Below are positions 1-7,931 of a stretch of DNA of 64,000 nt, piece after piece. The DNA is from Bacteroidota bacterium (lineage in GTDB: Bacteria; Bacteroidota; JABWAT01), in the NCBI GenBank assembly GCA_017303995.1, contig JAFLBE010000022.1, forward strand, positions 1-64,000, given 5' to 3'. The notes below the pieces were generated by a model. It had not been told where the DNA came from. It ran no database searches and saw only the letters and a program-made list of their open reading frames with translations. Numbering within the stretch: position 1 is the stretch's first letter; the number at the start of each line of letters is the position of its first letter. A program made the position numbers and the translations under genes.

Positions 1-557
1 AGAGGTCCGAGGATGGATGTGTTCCACAACGGACGTGCATTGAATGCGGAGAAGAGAATTCCGGTGTAAACCCCAAGAATAACCGAATAGATCAGAATGA
101 TCCAGGCAATCCAAAGTTTGTACTTTTGCGCAAATTTCTCAGCTTCCTTTGCCCAGGTATATTTCCAGTCCCAGTTAGGAAAAAATTCCTTGATATGAAG
201 GGCACACCAAACCATCGACATCGGCGTAATCACCATAAGCACCCAGGCACCCCACGACATCGGTGACTGCAGTTTGACAGTGGTGTATAAACGCCAGAAA
301 AACAGTTTGTGGTTCAGGTCAAAAAACAGACAAGCCAGACCGATGACCAGTAAAACCGGAGCCAGAAACGGCATTTTCCGCACGGCAAAACTGTGGGCTT
401 CTTCCCGGCCTCTGATGTAACTCAGTGCGGCAAAGAATAAAATCCCGGCTGCGAGTCCGCCAAGGAAAAGATAAAGCGGAATCTGCCAGTGCCAGATATT
501 CAGGGTCGGGTCAACATACGGATTCATTCTTCCGCTGACGATCAGTTCTTCTTTCAT
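1..557 (-). CDS. NrfD/PsrC-type membrane subunit, partial (3' end off the window)
   Basis: This would be the quinone-reactive membrane anchor of a molybdopterin oxidoreductase, exchanging electrons between the membrane quinone pool and the iron-sulfur subunit. The first 185 codons are present, starting at an ATG complementary to 557-555; the C-terminus lies beyond position 1. The reading holds several hydrophobic helices separated by charged loops (for example 'IPLYLFLGGLAAGILFF' near residues 25-41 and 'PFLAPVLLVIGLACLFF' near 60-76). The 'YLFLGGLAAG' segment and the 'SPMSWGAW' stretch are typical of NrfD/PsrC proteins. It lies 15 bp after the ferredoxin subunit in the same orientation, giving the order catalytic, FeS, membrane. 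Family assignment is firm; the substrate of the complex is not known from sequence. Confidence 0.85.
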   Translation of the reverse strand, partial: MKEELIVSGRMNPYVDPTLNIWHWQIPLYLFLGGLAAGILFFAALSYIRGREEAHSFAVRKMPFLAPVLLVIGLACLFFDLNHKLFFWRLYTTVKLQSPMSWGAWVLMVITPMSMVWCALHIKEFFPNWDWKYTWAKEAEKFAQKYKLWIAWIILIYSVILGVYTGILFSAFNARPLWNTSILGP

Positions 558-572
558 AAATTCTCCCGATCC

Positions 573-1106
573 TTAAATGAGAAAATAGAGTTGGGGGTCA
601 GTTCCGGCTTCCGGAATCAGTGTTTTGTACTTCCGTTTTTTGAGGATAACCGAAACCTCGCTGTTGGCATCGTCAAGATCACCGAAGTACAGACATTTGG
701 TCGGACAAACTTCCACACAGGCCGGTTTTTCTCCCTTTTTCACCCGATGATAGCAGAACGTACATTTATCAACATAACCATCAGGGTGCGGATAACGGGC
801 ATCGTATGGACAGGAAGCAATACAGGCGCCGCAACCGATGCAGTCGTTTTGGGTGACGAGAACAATTCCGCCTTCCACAATGTGACTGGCTCCGGTGGGG
901 CAGCATCTCACACAGGGTGCATTGGCACAATGGTTGCACCGTTCACTTCTGAGTTCCATTTCAAGCTGCGGGTAGGTGCCGTTGGTTTCTTCAACAATCC
1001 AGTCACGGCAATATCCGATCGGGACGTTGTTTTCGGTCTGGCAGGCAACCACACAGTCACTGCATCCCACACATTTTTTTGTATCAATGGCCATTGCATA
1101 TCGCAT
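573..1106 (-). CDS. Four-cluster ferredoxin subunit of a molybdopterin oxidoreductase (PsrB/PhsB/NrfC type)
   Basis: The protein carries electrons between the catalytic Mo subunit and the membrane subunit. Its 177 residues contain four cysteine groups in the usual order: CVGCSDCVVAC near the N-terminus, CNHCANAPCVRCCP, CIGCGACIASCP, and a final split group CTFC...CVEVCPTKC, enough for four [4Fe-4S] clusters. There is no signal peptide, which fits export as a hitchhiker with the Tat-targeted catalytic subunit. It starts 11 bp after the catalytic gene and ends 15 bp before the NrfD gene, so the three are one operon. Length and motifs are normal for PsrB, PhsB and NrfC proteins. The sequence alone does not separate polysulfide, thiosulfate or tetrathionate reductases. 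Confidence 0.93.
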   Translation of the reverse strand: MRYAMAIDTKKCVGCSDCVVACQTENNVPIGYCRDWIVEETNGTYPQLEMELRSERCNHCANAPCVRCCPTGASHIVEGGIVLVTQNDCIGCGACIASCPYDARYPHPDGYVDKCTFCYHRVKKGEKPACVEVCPTKCLYFGDLDDANSEVSVILKKRKYKTLIPEAGTDPQLYFLI

Positions 1107-1117
1107 AACTTACCTGC

Positions 1118-3334
1118 TCAGGCTAAAACTTGAGGAATAAACGTCACGAAATTGCCCCGCATACCGGTGCCGCCCATGACCGGGTCAATTTTTACTTTGG
1201 TGATGAGCTGGGTGTCTGAAACGCCCTTGCCAAAACACCGTTCGAGTTGTTTCTGCTTGTGCCCGAAACCGTGAACCATGTAAACCGAATCCCAGCGGAT
1301 CCGTTCGGTTACCCTTACTTTGATTGCAAAGTCAGACTGAATGCCGTCCTGATTTTTCAGGAAAACGGGATCGTTGTTTTTCAGTCCCCATTCTTTGGCA
1401 ACTTTCGGGTTCACCCACAACACGTTTTCATCCATCAGATCGGTTAGGTTCGGATTGTTGGCCGTCCGGCTGAAGGTGTGCATCGGTGCCCGTCCGTAAA
1501 TCAGGCGGTAAAATCCGGATGGTGGTTCTTCATGGGCAGTGTATTTCGGCATCGGATCAAATCCGGCCTGTTCCATGGCAGAAGAGTAAAGTTCAATTTT
1601 CCCGGAATTGGTCGGAAACTCAATTTTTTCACCGTTGGCAAAGAAAAGATCATCCTCTTCACGATCCCAGGTGATGACGCCTTTTTTCTTCAGTTCTTCG
1701 AGGGAAGAACCCATTTTTTTCAATTGCCAGTCGAGTAAATCGGCCTGATCTTCAAAGTGGAAATATTCGCCCACATTCAATCGTTTTGCCAGTTCCCGTG
1801 CCATCCAGTAAGCGGGTTTGGTTTCGTAGGCAGGTTCCATCGCCGGCATTCTAAGGGCAATGGCCGGTTTCCGGTGCGGACTGTCACGAAGCGAATCATA
1901 CCGTTCCAGATACGTACATTCCGGAAGAATCACATCTGCCCAGCCGGTGATTTCCATCGGCATAGTATCGACCACAACCAGAAGTTCCAGCGCCTGAATG
2001 GCTTCAAGCGTATGTGCCTGATCAGGAATGGTGAAAATGAGATTGGTACCGTTCACGATCCAGGCTTTCAGGAAAGCATCTCGTTCTTTGGTTGGAATCG
2101 AGGCATCAACGAAGGCGTTTGAAACCGGATTGTCAGCCAGCGGATACTGACCGGGGAACCAGTCTTTCCAGGTGGTTTTGGGTGTTGGGAATTCCGGGTG
2201 CGGATAGGATGGAACTGTTTTTTTGGATGGACGGTAAAATCCGCCCCGGCGACCCCATGAACCGAGAAGAGCATTTAAAATCGCAATAGCCCGTTCACGC
2301 TGGGTGTCATCGCCGTACCAGGTTACGTGCCGCCCCGGGTGAATAATCACGGCCGGTTTAGCGTTGCTCATTTCTTTTGCAGTTTGCCGGATGACGTCAG
2401 GTTCGATGGTGGTGATGCCGTAAGCCCACTCAGGCGTAAAGTTTTTGACGTGCTCTTTGAGCTGCTCAAGTCCGGTTGTGTAGGTTTCTACATATTTCCG
2501 GTCATAATATTCATTGTAGATAATTTCGTGAATCCAGGCGAGGAGCAACGCCAGATCGGTTGACGGTTTGATGGGAAGCCAGTATTTCGATTTGCTGGCA
2601 GCAGTTGAAAACCGGGGGTCAACCGTGATAATGGTGGCTTTTTTATCAATGGCATCAGACATTTCCTGAACCTGACCATTGTGCATATTTTCACCGATAT
2701 GCGACCCGATCAGAACGAGACATTTCGTGTCACGCAGATCAGTGACTTCGGGTGAATCAGGTTGTTCGCCAAAAGTTGCCAGGAAGGCAGCATCTCTGGG
2801 ACCACGGCATTGGGCATAGGAAGGCTGGGTGATATTGGTGGATCCCATGGCTTTAAGCAGATCGCCGAAATATTTTCCGCCGGATCCGTGAGTGAAAAGG
2901 GCAATCGCTTCCGGACCATATTTCGCTGAAATTCCGGAGAGTTTTTGTGCGGTATAATCAAGCGCTTCAGCCCATGACACTTCTCTGAAAACCTGTTTTC
3001 CACGTTCTTCAACACGGATCATGGGTTTTTTCAGCCGGTTCGGATCGTTGTACATGCCAACGCCGCCGGTTCCTCTCGGGCAAAAACGTCCGTTTGAGTG
3101 CTGATCGTCATCATTTCCGACAATTTTCCAGAGTTCACCTTTTTCTGTTTTGTATGCCCAGCCGGCACATTTCCAGAAACAGATTTCACAATAGGTTGCG
3201 GTCTTGTAATCGAGGGCGACGACCGGGCGGCCATCTTCCCGTTTCGGATCCATGAAGGCAAAAAGTCCGCCGCTGAGGGCGAGGGCACCGGTTCCGAGTG
3301 CCATAATCTTGATAAAATCCCGGCGTGATTGCAT
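1118..3334 (-). CDS. Molybdopterin oxidoreductase catalytic subunit, polysulfide/thiosulfate reductase-like, Tat-exported
   Basis: This 738-residue protein is the catalytic subunit of a periplasmic respiratory molybdoenzyme of the DMSO reductase superfamily. It begins with a twin-arginine leader (SRRDFIK followed by a hydrophobic stretch, residues 3-28). An N-terminal [4Fe-4S] site is formed by Cys49, Cys52, Cys56 and Cys85. Cys176 in 'SYAQCRGPRDAAF' sits where PsrA/PhsA proteins place the cysteine ligand of molybdenum. The C-terminal part (from about residue 600, 'YGRAPMHTFSRTANNP') is the molydopterin dinucleotide-binding domain. It is the first gene of the three-gene operon. MobA (29173) and a MoeB homologue (47197) elsewhere in the window could serve its cofactor. 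Arsenate, tetrathionate or other substrates remain possible; the PsrA/PhsA label is by overall pattern only. Confidence 0.88.
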   Translation of the reverse strand: MQSRRDFIKIMALGTGALALSGGLFAFMDPKREDGRPVVALDYKTATYCEICFWKCAGWAYKTEKGELWKIVGNDDDQHSNGRFCPRGTGGVGMYNDPNRLKKPMIRVEERGKQVFREVSWAEALDYTAQKLSGISAKYGPEAIALFTHGSGGKYFGDLLKAMGSTNITQPSYAQCRGPRDAAFLATFGEQPDSPEVTDLRDTKCLVLIGSHIGENMHNGQVQEMSDAIDKKATIITVDPRFSTAASKSKYWLPIKPSTDLALLLAWIHEIIYNEYYDRKYVETYTTGLEQLKEHVKNFTPEWAYGITTIEPDVIRQTAKEMSNAKPAVIIHPGRHVTWYGDDTQRERAIAILNALLGSWGRRGGFYRPSKKTVPSYPHPEFPTPKTTWKDWFPGQYPLADNPVSNAFVDASIPTKERDAFLKAWIVNGTNLIFTIPDQAHTLEAIQALELLVVVDTMPMEITGWADVILPECTYLERYDSLRDSPHRKPAIALRMPAMEPAYETKPAYWMARELAKRLNVGEYFHFEDQADLLDWQLKKMGSSLEELKKKGVITWDREEDDLFFANGEKIEFPTNSGKIELYSSAMEQAGFDPMPKYTAHEEPPSGFYRLIYGRAPMHTFSRTANNPNLTDLMDENVLWVNPKVAKEWGLKNNDPVFLKNQDGIQSDFAIKVRVTERIRWDSVYMVHGFGHKQKQLERCFGKGVSDTQLITKVKIDPVMGGTGMRGNFVTFIPQVLA

Positions 3335-3654
3335 GTTGTGTCCGGCTTTGGTTTTAAAACGTTCAGCGTTTCAGATAAATAATCAGAATTTTTACACCGA
3401 TTCTTTGATCTGATTGATAAATGTAAATGTCAGGATAATTTACGATAAATAGAGGGTTTAATCGTATTCTAATTTTCGGCCGAAATTTTATCCGGCGTCA
3501 CACAATCCTGTCAAAATCTTGTGAATGTTCCTTGTCAAACTTAATTTGCAGAACTCATTTCTAAAAACCCGTACAATTGTCATCCTCAACTTGATTGGGG
3601 ATCCATTTATAAAGTGAAAAAGGGGGTTTTAGAAATGCAGTAGAACTTTACCGG
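3335..3654. other. Divergent intergenic region between molybdoenzyme operon and 7TM receptor
   Basis: This 320-bp AT-rich spacer separates two divergent transcription units and should hold both promoters. Two elements stand out: a perfect 12-bp palindrome TTTCGGCCGAAA at 3474-3485, which could be an operator, and a Bacteroidota-like promoter at 3519-3548 facing the receptor gene. No coding sequence is evident. Confidence 0.6.
3519..3548 (+). promoter_or_regulatory. Candidate Bacteroidota-type promoter for the 7TM receptor gene
   Basis: A TTG at 3519-3521 is followed after 19 bases by TTAATTTG at 3541-3548. The Bacteroidota consensus is TTG-N19-21-TANNTTTG, so one position of the -7 element deviates. 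A start near 3555 would leave a leader of about 100 nt before the ATG. Confidence 0.35.
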
Positions 3655-5172
3655 ATGATCATGTCTAAAAAGTCCATTCTCCTCTTATTTATTTGTCTTT
3701 CGGTTCCGGTTCTTTCGTTTGCCGGACCGCTGACTCTTTCCCCGGAAAAGGAAATTATTCCGGCGGGAATGTACATGTCCATTCTGGAGGATTCTCTTCA
3801 TTCCTTTACTTTTCAGGATGTCAGGACAGGACGTTGGGATCACCGGTTTCAACCATCCACAGTTGAAAACCCGAATCTTGGATATTCCGAATCTGCTTTC
3901 TGGGTAAGAATGATTGTGAATAATGAAGCTGAAGATCATCAGCACTGGATTGTTGAAGTCGCCTATCCGAATCTGGATCTTATTTCCTTTTTTCATCCGG
4001 ATGGATCAGGTGGATATGATGAAATCACCACCGGCGACCAGTTGCCGTTTTCAACCCGGGAAATCAAATACCGCAATTTCGTTTTTAAACTGCATCTGCC
4101 AACCCAAACAGTTGACACCCTGTACTTTCGGTTTGAATCTGCAGGCGCCATTTCCATCCCGATTGTTTTCAGAAGTGAATCGAACTTTCGTGAAACTGAT
4201 CATGAATCGCAACTCGTACTCGGATTTTATTACGGCATTTTCCTGTCGCTGATTCTGTACAACTTTTTGCTGTTTCTTTCCCTTCGTGATAAAAGCTATC
4301 TCCTGTATGTGATTTTCATTTCGGCCTTTTTGCTGCTCCAGATGATTTTTAACGGATTGGCCTATGAATATCTATGGCCGGATTCGCCATACTGGAATAA
4401 CGTTGCCCTGATTTTCTTTATCGGAATGGTTTATGCCTTCAGTCTTTGGTTTACAACCAGCTTCCTGAATCTGAAACAGTACAACACAGGTTTCTATAAG
4501 GTTATGAAAGGACTCCGGATTTTCGGTGTTCTGATTTCCTTCGGGGCATTTATTGTTCCGTACCATTCGATGGTGATGGTTGCTGCGTTTATGACCCTTC
4601 TGGTTGCACCTTCCATTTTAATTGCAGCCATTTATGCCATCAGTAAAAAGTACCGTCCGGCCTGGTTTTTCCTGATTGCCTGGTTAACGTTTCTGATCGG
4701 GATGACCTTGTTTGCACTAAAAAACTTTGGCGTTTTACCGGTAACCTTCATCACGACCTACGGAATTCAGATCGGCGCCGCCATAGAGATTATACTTTTG
4801 TCTCTGGCTTTGGGAGATCGTATTAATCTGCTGAAATCTGAGCTGGAATTGAAAAATCAGGAAACCCGTAAGCTGGAACAGGAAAGATTTATGCTTGCCC
4901 GGCAGGTCACAATCGGCATTTTACATGAAATCAGACAACCGCTGCAAATCATCCGTGGTATTCTGGATGTGATGGATCTTCCCGAAGAAACCAACAAAGA
5001 AGAAAAGAAGCAGTACATTTTTAAAGCGCAACGAAGCGTCAACACAATCAACCAATATCTCCAGCGCCTCGAACATCTCGAAAAAGGATACTTCCGCCAC
5101 ACCAAAGAATATACCCAGGGTGAAAAAATGATTGATTTGTCGGGGGAAGTGAATAAGGAGGAAGGGAAATGA
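3655..5172 (+). CDS. 7TMR-DISM receptor with histidine-kinase dimerisation domain but no ATPase domain
   Basis: A membrane signalling protein of 505 residues. Residues 1-23 form a signal peptide; about 30-175 is the extracellular 7TMR-DISMED2 beta-sandwich; about 185-390 holds seven hydrophobic helices (7TMR-DISM_7TM), beginning near 'LVLGFYYGIFLSLILYNFLL'. A coiled linker (about 395-415) leads into an H-box-like helix 'ILHEIRQPLQ' with His424. The protein stops 81 residues later, after one more helix, and no N, G1 or G2 boxes of a HATPase domain follow; the downstream 180 bp is repeat DNA with no continuation in another frame. It may therefore be phosphorylated by another kinase, or be a truncated kinase. 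The ATG at 3661 is an equally possible start. No response regulator is adjacent. Confidence 0.8.
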   Translation: MIMSKKSILLLFICLSVPVLSFAGPLTLSPEKEIIPAGMYMSILEDSLHSFTFQDVRTGRWDHRFQPSTVENPNLGYSESAFWVRMIVNNEAEDHQHWIVEVAYPNLDLISFFHPDGSGGYDEITTGDQLPFSTREIKYRNFVFKLHLPTQTVDTLYFRFESAGAISIPIVFRSESNFRETDHESQLVLGFYYGIFLSLILYNFLLFLSLRDKSYLLYVIFISAFLLLQMIFNGLAYEYLWPDSPYWNNVALIFFIGMVYAFSLWFTTSFLNLKQYNTGFYKVMKGLRIFGVLISFGAFIVPYHSMVMVAAFMTLLVAPSILIAAIYAISKKYRPAWFFLIAWLTFLIGMTLFALKNFGVLPVTFITTYGIQIGAAIEIILLSLALGDRINLLKSELELKNQETRKLEQERFMLARQVTIGILHEIRQPLQIIRGILDVMDLPEETNKEEKKQYIFKAQRSVNTINQYLQRLEHLEKGYFRHTKEYTQGEKMIDLSGEVNKEEGK

Positions 5173-5301
5173 GTTGAAAGTTATAAGTTACAAGTCGAGC
5201 GCAGCGAAGATCCCGATTCATATCGGGGTTATAAAGTTATAAGTTGAATAAGGCGAAGTTCCCGAACACTTTCGGGGTTTTACGTGGTACGTTTTACGAA
5301 A
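5171..5301. repeat. Degenerate 7-bp tandem arrays interrupted by two palindromic cassettes
   Basis: The spacer begins, overlapping the last base of the receptor gene, with units of the AAGTTAT type (5171-5198, resuming 5229-5250) and ends with units of the TTTTACG type (5278-5301). Two hairpin cassettes break the arrays: one around 5205-5228 (CCCGATTCATATCGGG) and one around 5254-5277 (CCCGAACACTTTCGGGG), each preceded by a CGAAG motif. The rest to 5353 shows no gene. Confidence 0.7.
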
Positions 5302-5353
5302 AGTAGGTCACTGAGTCCCGGGAATCGGGAAAATGCCCGGTACACAACTGCAG

Positions 5354-6475
5354 TTATTTCACACGTTTGCCTAAAACGATATAAGCCGCATCCTGGTCAA
5401 TTCCTCCTTTCCCGTTGGTAGAACCGACGGCACAAATCAGGTCTTTTTTTACTGACAAGGCCTTTAATTCTGAATGAATATTTGTAATTGGCAGTTCGGT
5501 AAACAAATGAACGGATTTCCCGTTGTAGTGGGCTACCTGCCCATAATTGCCAACAACAAACACATCATTATTTGCATATCCCTTTGCATAAAACACTTGA
5601 AATTGAATTGGGTTATTATCATGGTAACTTGATAACCTCTGGTAATTTTCACCGTGTTTTTTAAAAAATCCGTTATCTGCTCCAAGGAACATGGTCGTTG
5701 CATCTTTCCACCAAACGGTGTAATAAATATCTGGTTTTTGGGAATTGACAGCCTGATTCAGCCCCTCAAATTCTAGTGTTGCAGCACCAGTGCTTATCCT
5801 GACAATTGAACTGGTAAATGTTCCTGATTTATTTGCAACAACTCTTACCATCCCTGTTTCATCACCCCAAATATCAACAAAATCAACATCAGGGGAATAG
5901 GGTATTTTTGAAAAGGTTGAACCGTTGAAGTAAAGAATAGTACCCCCATCCCCTACAAACCAGATATTATTTTCATCTTTTGCCCAAATTTTGTTTATAT
6001 AGTTACGATCAGTAGTAACATCGTGTGTTGAAAAAGAATCAAAAATTCCATTTTTAAATCTAATTGGTGTTCTTCCCAAAGAACATAACCAAATAAAATC
6101 TGATTTTAATACAAAAATTGAAGCAAAACTAACACTTGAATTTGGTTCCTCAATACCGTTGAATCGATAAGGAACCCTAGTTAATTGCCAACTTTTCCCA
6201 TTCCAAATGCATAAACCATATCTGTCAGCATCAATTGAATCCGGATTTGAATGGTTTTTATAAAATTCTCCCACAACCCAAATATCATTTTCGTTAACAA
6301 TGGCAACGTCTCTTGCAACACTCAGGTAACCACCTATCGTATCCACCCGCCACACAAAATTGTGACTGGTTGTATCAATACCTGGGTTGTCTTTGGGTTC
6401 GGTGGGGTGATCACAGCAGGATAATCCAACGGCAAGAACCAGAAAAAAAAGAAAACCGGTCAGTTTTAGCGTCAT
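5354..6475 (-). CDS. Lipoprotein with WD/YCF48-like beta-propeller repeats
   Basis: A 373-residue surface or periplasmic lipoprotein of unknown role. The N-terminus is a lipoprotein signal with a lipobox ending in the Cys-Cys pair of 'AVGLSCCD' (about residues 15-22), followed by a short flexible linker. The rest is built of beta-propeller-like repeats carrying 'NDIWVVGE', 'NNIWFVGDGGTILYFNG' and 'NDVFVVGNYGQVAHYNG', the pattern seen in YCF48-like and BNR-like propellers. It stands alone: repeats lie on both sides and the neighbouring genes point away or are distant. No enzyme motif is visible, so a binding or structural role is only a guess. Confidence 0.75.
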   Translation of the reverse strand: MTLKLTGFLFFLVLAVGLSCCDHPTEPKDNPGIDTTSHNFVWRVDTIGGYLSVARDVAIVNENDIWVVGEFYKNHSNPDSIDADRYGLCIWNGKSWQLTRVPYRFNGIEEPNSSVSFASIFVLKSDFIWLCSLGRTPIRFKNGIFDSFSTHDVTTDRNYINKIWAKDENNIWFVGDGGTILYFNGSTFSKIPYSPDVDFVDIWGDETGMVRVVANKSGTFTSSIVRISTGAATLEFEGLNQAVNSQKPDIYYTVWWKDATTMFLGADNGFFKKHGENYQRLSSYHDNNPIQFQVFYAKGYANNDVFVVGNYGQVAHYNGKSVHLFTELPITNIHSELKALSVKKDLICAVGSTNGKGGIDQDAAYIVLGKRVK

Positions 6476-6986
6476 GGAAAATCCCGGGTCAAGGTGAAAG
6501 CCATTTTCTATTGCAAAACTATCTTTAATGGAGAATAATTACAAGTTGAAGAGTAAAGGGAAGGAGAATTGAACAAAAACCACTGTCTGAATCAGGATTT
6601 GCAGGATTTAAAGATGGACAGGATGAAAAACAAACAACCAGAATAAAAAACGTGAATTACAGAATCACAGGATGAACAGAATTATCCGTTCCTATCCCGA
6701 AAATCCCCAAATCCTGAAAATCCTGATTCAGACAATTTTCCATTCTGCCATCATCCTGTCCATCCAGAATATCCCTGTACGAAGGACCCGTGCTTTAGCT
6801 TGGGTTAATAAGAATTTTCCCATCCGTGAAAATCTGCGCAATCAGCGGGAAAACTCCCTCCGTCTTACAATTTCATTAAAACTCAGCGGAAAATCCTTTC
6901 ACCTCTTTCACTTGTATCAAATAAAACACTAATTTAGTTACAACTGATAGAAATCCCTGTAAAACACACTAGTAAACGGCGAAACG
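6476..6986. other. 511-bp spacer holding a MITE-like repeat
   Basis: The spacer contains the inverted-repeat element at 6585-6733. The stretch after it (about 6734-6930) repeats fragments of the same words ('atcctgtccatcc') and reads as decayed element sequence. An open frame at 6672-6932 crosses the element and is not taken as a gene. No promoter was recognised with confidence. Confidence 0.55.
6585..6733. repeat. MITE-like element copy 1, 149 bp with ~23-bp terminal inverted repeats
   Basis: The element starts near CTGAATCAGGATTT and ends with its near-perfect inverse (AAATCCTGATTCAG type), giving ends that match over about 22 of 23 positions. A second copy lies in opposite orientation at 58856-59000 and is clearly similar over its whole length, including internal words such as 'ggatggacaggatg' and 'tttcgggatagg'. 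It has no coding capacity. Confidence 0.8.
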
Positions 6987-7616
6987 GTGGCAAAAGTCTT
7001 TTCCCTGCATCCCAAAAATCCGCAGAAAAACCGGATTGAGGAAATCGTCCTGAAACTCAGGAAGGGAGGCGTAATTTTATATCCGACCGATACGAATTAT
7101 GCGCTGGGCTGTGACATCAACCATAAAAATTCCATCGAGAAACTCAGGTTCATCCGTCAGCTTCCACCCCATTATCCGCTTTCCATTCTCGTGCCCTCTT
7201 TTACCGGACTCAGTCAGTTCGCAAAAATCCCCGACAATGCCTACCGGATTATGAAAGCTCTCGTTCCGGGTCCTTACACTTTTATTCTTCCGGCAACCAA
7301 AGAAGTCCCGAAACTGCTTCAGGATCCAAAACGGAAAACAATTGGAATCCGGATTCCCTCCAATCCCATTTGTCTTGAATTGCTGCGTGAACTCGGGAAT
7401 CCGCTGGTCTCCATTTCTGCCAAACTGGATGAAGAAGAACTGGCTTATCACAGCAGTTTTGCGTTGTTTGAGCAATACGGTCCGCTGGTCGATTACATCA
7501 TTGATGATGAAAATGAAGATCCCGGTTCAGAATCAACCATTATTGATTTTACTGATGAAGAACCGGTGATCCGCCGTGAAGGACTTGGGTTAGACCGGGT
7601 TTTGGCGGTACTTTAA
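6987..7616 (+). CDS. YciO/YrdC (Sua5-TsaC superfamily) protein
   Basis: A 209-residue protein of the superfamily that includes threonylcarbamoyl-AMP synthase, which starts t6A modification of tRNAs reading ANN codons. The conserved N-terminal site is present: 'GGVILYPTDTNYALGCD' (residues 28-44), the RNA/nucleotide-binding core 'PGPYTFIL', and 'KTIGIRIPSNPICLELL'. The last motif and 'LRFIRQLPPHYPLSILV' resemble the YciO branch more than TsaC; YciO members have weak or uncertain t6A activity. The start is a GTG at 6987 within GGCGAAACGGTGG; no better ATG lies nearby. It appears to be a single-gene unit between repeat-filled spacers. Confidence 0.88.
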   Translation: MAKVFSLHPKNPQKNRIEEIVLKLRKGGVILYPTDTNYALGCDINHKNSIEKLRFIRQLPPHYPLSILVPSFTGLSQFAKIPDNAYRIMKALVPGPYTFILPATKEVPKLLQDPKRKTIGIRIPSNPICLELLRELGNPLVSISAKLDEEELAYHSSFALFEQYGPLVDYIIDDENEDPGSESTIIDFTDEEPVIRREGLGLDRVLAVL

Positions 7617-7624
7617 GGGATGAT

Positions 7625-7720
7625 TACGGGTCACAAATCACGGGTCACGAACAGCCGGGGACGAGGGACGGGGGACAAATTGGAAATCACAAATTACGGG
7701 TCACTGGTCACAAATTGCGG
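7625..7720. repeat. Long 7-bp-period array (GGGTCAC/AAATCAC family)
   Basis: About 13 consecutive degenerate heptamers of the GGGTCAC, AAATCAC, GGGGGAC and AAATTAC types can be read in register. Related shorter arrays lie at 10977-11015, 45247-45272 and 49013-49041. The rest of the 315-bp spacer 7617-7931 holds only the TTAGCG-type repeat described next. Confidence 0.75.
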
Positions 7721-7791
7721 ATGCCAGCTAAGCCACAATTCAATTCTTTTCCCAGTAATTTAATCAAAAAAATGCATTCCTTTGTATTGAA

Positions 7792-7819
7792 TTCTTAGCG
7801 ACTTGGCGCCTTAGCGGTC
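7792..7819. repeat. Dispersed 'CTTAGCGNCTTGGCGCC' repeat
   Basis: The word TTCTTAGCGACTTGGCGCC recurs with few changes at 49177-49204, in the same orientation and with a similar AT-rich lead-in. A more diverged relative lies at 25704-25731 (TTCTTTGCGTTCCCTGCG) and another, inverted, forms the end of the gene at 24664-25572. Confidence 0.65.
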
Positions 7820-7931
7820 GAATTTCCCCCTTTTCGTAAACTTTTCAGAAGTCAGACTTTTAATTCCCGATAAATCTTCGTAAAATCTAAGTAATTTTAA
7901 GACTTGTCGTTAATTTGTAATCAGGATTTTC

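Noticed and set aside
6672-6932. Small plus-strand ORF of 86 codons
   Set aside because: It crosses the MITE-like element and its decayed remains, with no ribosome site.
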